Part shown: positions 5,701 to 8,132 of the stretch, one piece after another | Layout of the letters: the number at the start of each line of letters is the position of its first letter | How positions within the stretch are numbered: the stretch's first letter is position 1 | Position numbers and translations under genes: made by a program | DNA from: CAVZLD01 sp964522605 | GTDB lineage: Bacteria; Planctomycetota; Planctomycetia; Pirellulales; Pirellulaceae | Assembly: GCA_964522605.1 (NCBI GenBank) | Contig: CAZFWV010000311.1 | Span: 1 to 8,132 of the forward strand | DNA length: 8,132 bases | Reading direction: 5' to 3' | Notes under the pieces: model-generated | Databases searched by the model: none | What the model was told of the DNA's origin: nothing | Seen by the model: only the letters and a program-made list of their open reading frames with translations

Positions 5701-8115
5701 CAGTCAGTTGCCGAACGAGCCGTTAAGTCAGCGGCAACCAAGGAAATCAGGCAGGTATACAGCTCCATGAATCCGGAGTCGATCAGCAGCCTGCCAATTG
5801 GCGTCTTTGATTCGGGAACCGGCGGACTTACCGTGCTCGAGCAGATTCTCACGATCGATGCCTTTGAGAATCACACGAGCAGGCTAATGCCTCGGGGTGA
5901 CGGCAAGACGGACTTCGCAAACGAGTCTTTTGTCTTCCTGGCTGACCAGGCGAATATGCCGTACGGGAACTATCCCGTTGTCGGCAAGGGAGAGTTTCTG
6001 GAGGACCTGATTGTGAAAGACGCTTGGTTCTTGATGGGCCGGAAGAGATTCCATCTGGGAGGGTCGGCGGAAGGATATACCGAAGGGAGCAAGTCACCCG
6101 TTAAGGCGATTGTCATCGCGTGCAATACGGCGACCGCGTATGGGCAGGATGATATCGAAGACGTCATCCACGCGGCCGGTTTGGACATTAAGGTCGTCGG
6201 AGTAATCGACGCAGGGGCGAAAGGCGCCGTAGAGTCGCTGAACGGGCGGGACGGGACGATCGGAGTCGTTCCTACGATGGGAACCGTCCTTTCCAACGCC
6301 TACCCAGCCGCAATCGATAGAATGGCGGAGTCTAGCACTCCAAAGCAACGTATCGAAGTCGTTCAGCAAGGTGCCTTTGGCCTCGCCGGAGCAATCGACG
6401 GAGCCGAGGAGTTCATTCTGATCAAGGCCAGAAACAGCGAGCCAAGGAACGATTACCGCGGCCCCTCGATGACGCACGCTGACTCCACGATCAGGCGAGA
6501 CATTCTGAATCGGTACGCCTTCGACTTCACCGAGAACCGGATGCTGTACCGGGGAGATCCACGTGAGCCAACCGAGTTGCAGCTGAACGCTGTGGAAAAC
6601 TACATCGCGTATCACCTTGTGTCACTCATGGAGCAAATCCGCGCCGATGAAGATCTGCCTCCCTTGCGCGCCGTCATTCTCGGATGCACTCACTTCCCGT
6701 TCTATAAGGAGACGTTTCGTCGGGAACTCGAGCGACTTCGAGACTATCAGGAGCACGGCGAATTCATCTATCGAAAACAGATGGCCGAGAAGATCGAGTT
6801 GATCGATCCCGCCTATTTTACCGCACGCGAGTTATACCAGAGCTTGGCCGCAGATCGACGTATCCGATCGGGTGGCCAGTCGACCGACCGACGCGCAGAA
6901 TTCTGCATCACCGTGCCTTGCCGGGAACTGCCCGACATTCGCTTAAACGGGAACGGCGGCTTTGCCTACGACTACAAGTACAGTCGAAATGCCGGCACAG
7001 TTCCGTCGGCCTTTCGCGCCGTCTCTCTGGATGAGAGGACTGTCGACCAGACGGTGCTTCGCCGGTTGCAGGAGCGAGTACCCACCGTATGGGCCCTCGT
7101 CAATAACGACCGAAATAGGTCCACGAGTGTCGAGACAGTAGACGCGAAAGAGAAGATCGACCGACTCGAGCAACTGATCGCCGAGGATATTGGCTCACGC
7201 CGCGGCATTGAGCCGCTCGCAAAAACCGCAGTGGGAGGCTTGTATGGAGCCGCAAAGTCCATCGCAGGACATCCTCATCCAAACGTCGCAATCATCACGG
7301 GCTTCTATTTTCCCTATTCGACGCCACCGAATTGCGAAACCGACGGTCCTCCGGGTGCTGCGCATATTGCGTTAGCATTGCACCGAGCGGGTATTCCGTG
7401 CCGAGTTGCTACGGATCTTGTTAATGAGCGTGTTGTCCACGCGTCGCTCTGGGGTGCAGGGCTGCCAGGTGATTTTCCAGTTGACACGATATCGATGGAC
7501 GATCATGGCGTTGACGGTGGAAAACCGCTAGGAGCCGTGATCGAGGCCTGGCGGAACGCGGATCCGCCCATTACCCATGTGGTCTCTGTGGAAAGAGGCG
7601 GACCGGCCGCTGACGGGAAACCACATAATTTTAGCGGCGATGACATCAGCGACTACAATGCTCCGCTGCACAAACTCTTCGAGGCCGGTGACTGGATAAA
7701 GATCGGCATTGGAGACGGTGGCAATGAGATTGGCATGGGCAAACTTCCGTCGGACCTCATTGCAAAGCACGTAAAGAATGGTGGCAAGGTCGCATGTGTA
7801 ACGAAGTGCGACCACCTGATCGTCTGCGGAACATCAAATTGGGGTGGATGGATGCTTCCCGCTGCCGTAGGGATACTGCGGCCGGATCTACGCGCACGTC
7901 TTTTGGCAGGCGTGAACCGGGAAGTCGACCACCGCATCCTTAAAGTGGCAGTTGAAAAGGGAAAAGCTGCTGCGTTGGAATCTTTTGAGGCGCAACGCGC
8001 ATTTCCGAATATGAGCGTCGACGCCTTGCCCTGGGAGGTTCATGCTCAGAAGCTGGACGAACTGCTGAGGGTGATTAACGAGCAAGCGACGCAAGAAATG
8101 GCGGATCACCCGTGA
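5638..8115 (+). CDS. Exported glutamate racemase (MurI-type) fused to a D-glutamate cyclase C-terminal (DUF4392) domain
   Basis: The product is 825 residues. A Sec signal peptide is likely at 1-21 (hydrophobic FVALLAFAGVAS, cut near ASG/Q). The racemase domain (about 52-405) carries the MurI landmarks: IGVFDSGTGGLTVL (54-67, Asp58/Ser59), FLADQANMPYG (100-110), VIACNTATAYG with catalytic Cys162, VGVIDAGAKGAV, TMGTVLSNAY (213-222) and ILGCTHFPF with catalytic Cys350 and His352. It is about 350 residues, against roughly 260-290 for free MurI, with extra stretches between the motifs. The C-terminal domain (about 505-815) matches DUF4392: ITGFYFPYSTPPNCETDGPP (553-572), SVERGGPAADG, IGIGDGGNEIGMG (689-701) and SNWGG (733-737). 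In human DGLUCY this domain follows a DUF1445 domain, which is absent here. The inferred path is L-glutamate to D-glutamate to 5-oxo-D-proline outside the cytoplasm. Cyclase activity of DUF4392 alone is not certain. Confidence 0.93.
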   Translation: MKPFYGRGFVALLAFAGVASGQSVAERAVKSAATKEIRQVYSSMNPESISSLPIGVFDSGTGGLTVLEQILTIDAFENHTSRLMPRGDGKTDFANESFVFLADQANMPYGNYPVVGKGEFLEDLIVKDAWFLMGRKRFHLGGSAEGYTEGSKSPVKAIVIACNTATAYGQDDIEDVIHAAGLDIKVVGVIDAGAKGAVESLNGRDGTIGVVPTMGTVLSNAYPAAIDRMAESSTPKQRIEVVQQGAFGLAGAIDGAEEFILIKARNSEPRNDYRGPSMTHADSTIRRDILNRYAFDFTENRMLYRGDPREPTELQLNAVENYIAYHLVSLMEQIRADEDLPPLRAVILGCTHFPFYKETFRRELERLRDYQEHGEFIYRKQMAEKIELIDPAYFTARELYQSLAADRRIRSGGQSTDRRAEFCITVPCRELPDIRLNGNGGFAYDYKYSRNAGTVPSAFRAVSLDERTVDQTVLRRLQERVPTVWALVNNDRNRSTSVETVDAKEKIDRLEQLIAEDIGSRRGIEPLAKTAVGGLYGAAKSIAGHPHPNVAIITGFYFPYSTPPNCETDGPPGAAHIALALHRAGIPCRVATDLVNERVVHASLWGAGLPGDFPVDTISMDDHGVDGGKPLGAVIEAWRNADPPITHVVSVERGGPAADGKPHNFSGDDISDYNAPLHKLFEAGDWIKIGIGDGGNEIGMGKLPSDLIAKHVKNGGKVACVTKCDHLIVCGTSNWGGWMLPAAVGILRPDLRARLLAGVNREVDHRILKVAVEKGKAAALESFEAQRAFPNMSVDALPWEVHAQKLDELLRVINEQATQEMADHP

Positions 8116-8132
8116 CGCCCTGCAACTCTGCC
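8113..8132. repeat. Long hairpin repeat H, copy 3 (cut by window end)
   Basis: The last 20 bases are identical to the first 20 of hairpin copies 1 and 2. With the two preceding bases CG included, the match to copy 1 (5263-5284) is 22 of 22. The opening TGA of the repeat is the stop codon of the racemase fusion gene. The rest of the hairpin lies outside the window. Confidence 0.85.

Overview
The window looks like chromosomal DNA from a planctomycete, probably a Pirellulales or Rhodopirellula-like bacterium. Three things point there. The first gene ends in dockerin-like calcium repeats followed by a PEP-CTERM sorting tail. The second is a giant exported protein with laminin-G/concanavalin-like and fibronectin III domains. 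The long gaps between genes are filled with short palindromic and dispersed repeats, including a 'GTAGGACGGATTG' palindrome that I recall as common in planctomycete intergenic DNA. This assignment is inference from gene content, since there is no rRNA or other marker in the window.

Layout, all genes on the + strand: (1) 1-966, the C-terminal part of a surface protein with four EF-hand/dockerin-like loops and a PEP-CTERM anchor, cut by the left edge. (2) 967-1466, a 500-bp repeat-bearing gap that ends in a good ribosome binding site. (3) 1467-5057, a 1196-residue exported protein in which an uncharacterised 'FWRG...VHWRY' module occurs twice, together with two LamG-type domains and one FnIII domain. 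(4) 5058-5637, a 580-bp gap built almost entirely from hairpins and imperfect repeats, several shared with the first gap. (5) 5638-8115, an 825-residue exported fusion of a glutamate racemase (MurI-type) domain with the DUF4392 domain found at the C-terminus of D-glutamate cyclase. (6) 8113-8132, the first 20 bases of a third copy of the gap hairpin repeat, whose first three bases are the stop codon of the fusion gene.

The most interesting object is the racemase-DUF4392 fusion with an N-terminal signal peptide. MurI normally makes D-glutamate in the cytoplasm for peptidoglycan. DGLUCY-type D-glutamate cyclase converts D-glutamate to 5-oxo-D-proline. Joining the two and exporting the product suggests an extracytoplasmic route from L- or D-glutamate to 5-oxoproline. 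The chemistry is inferred from family membership only. The three genes share orientation and likely export, but the large repeat-filled gaps argue against one operon. I see no tRNA, rRNA, CRISPR array, transposase gene or origin.
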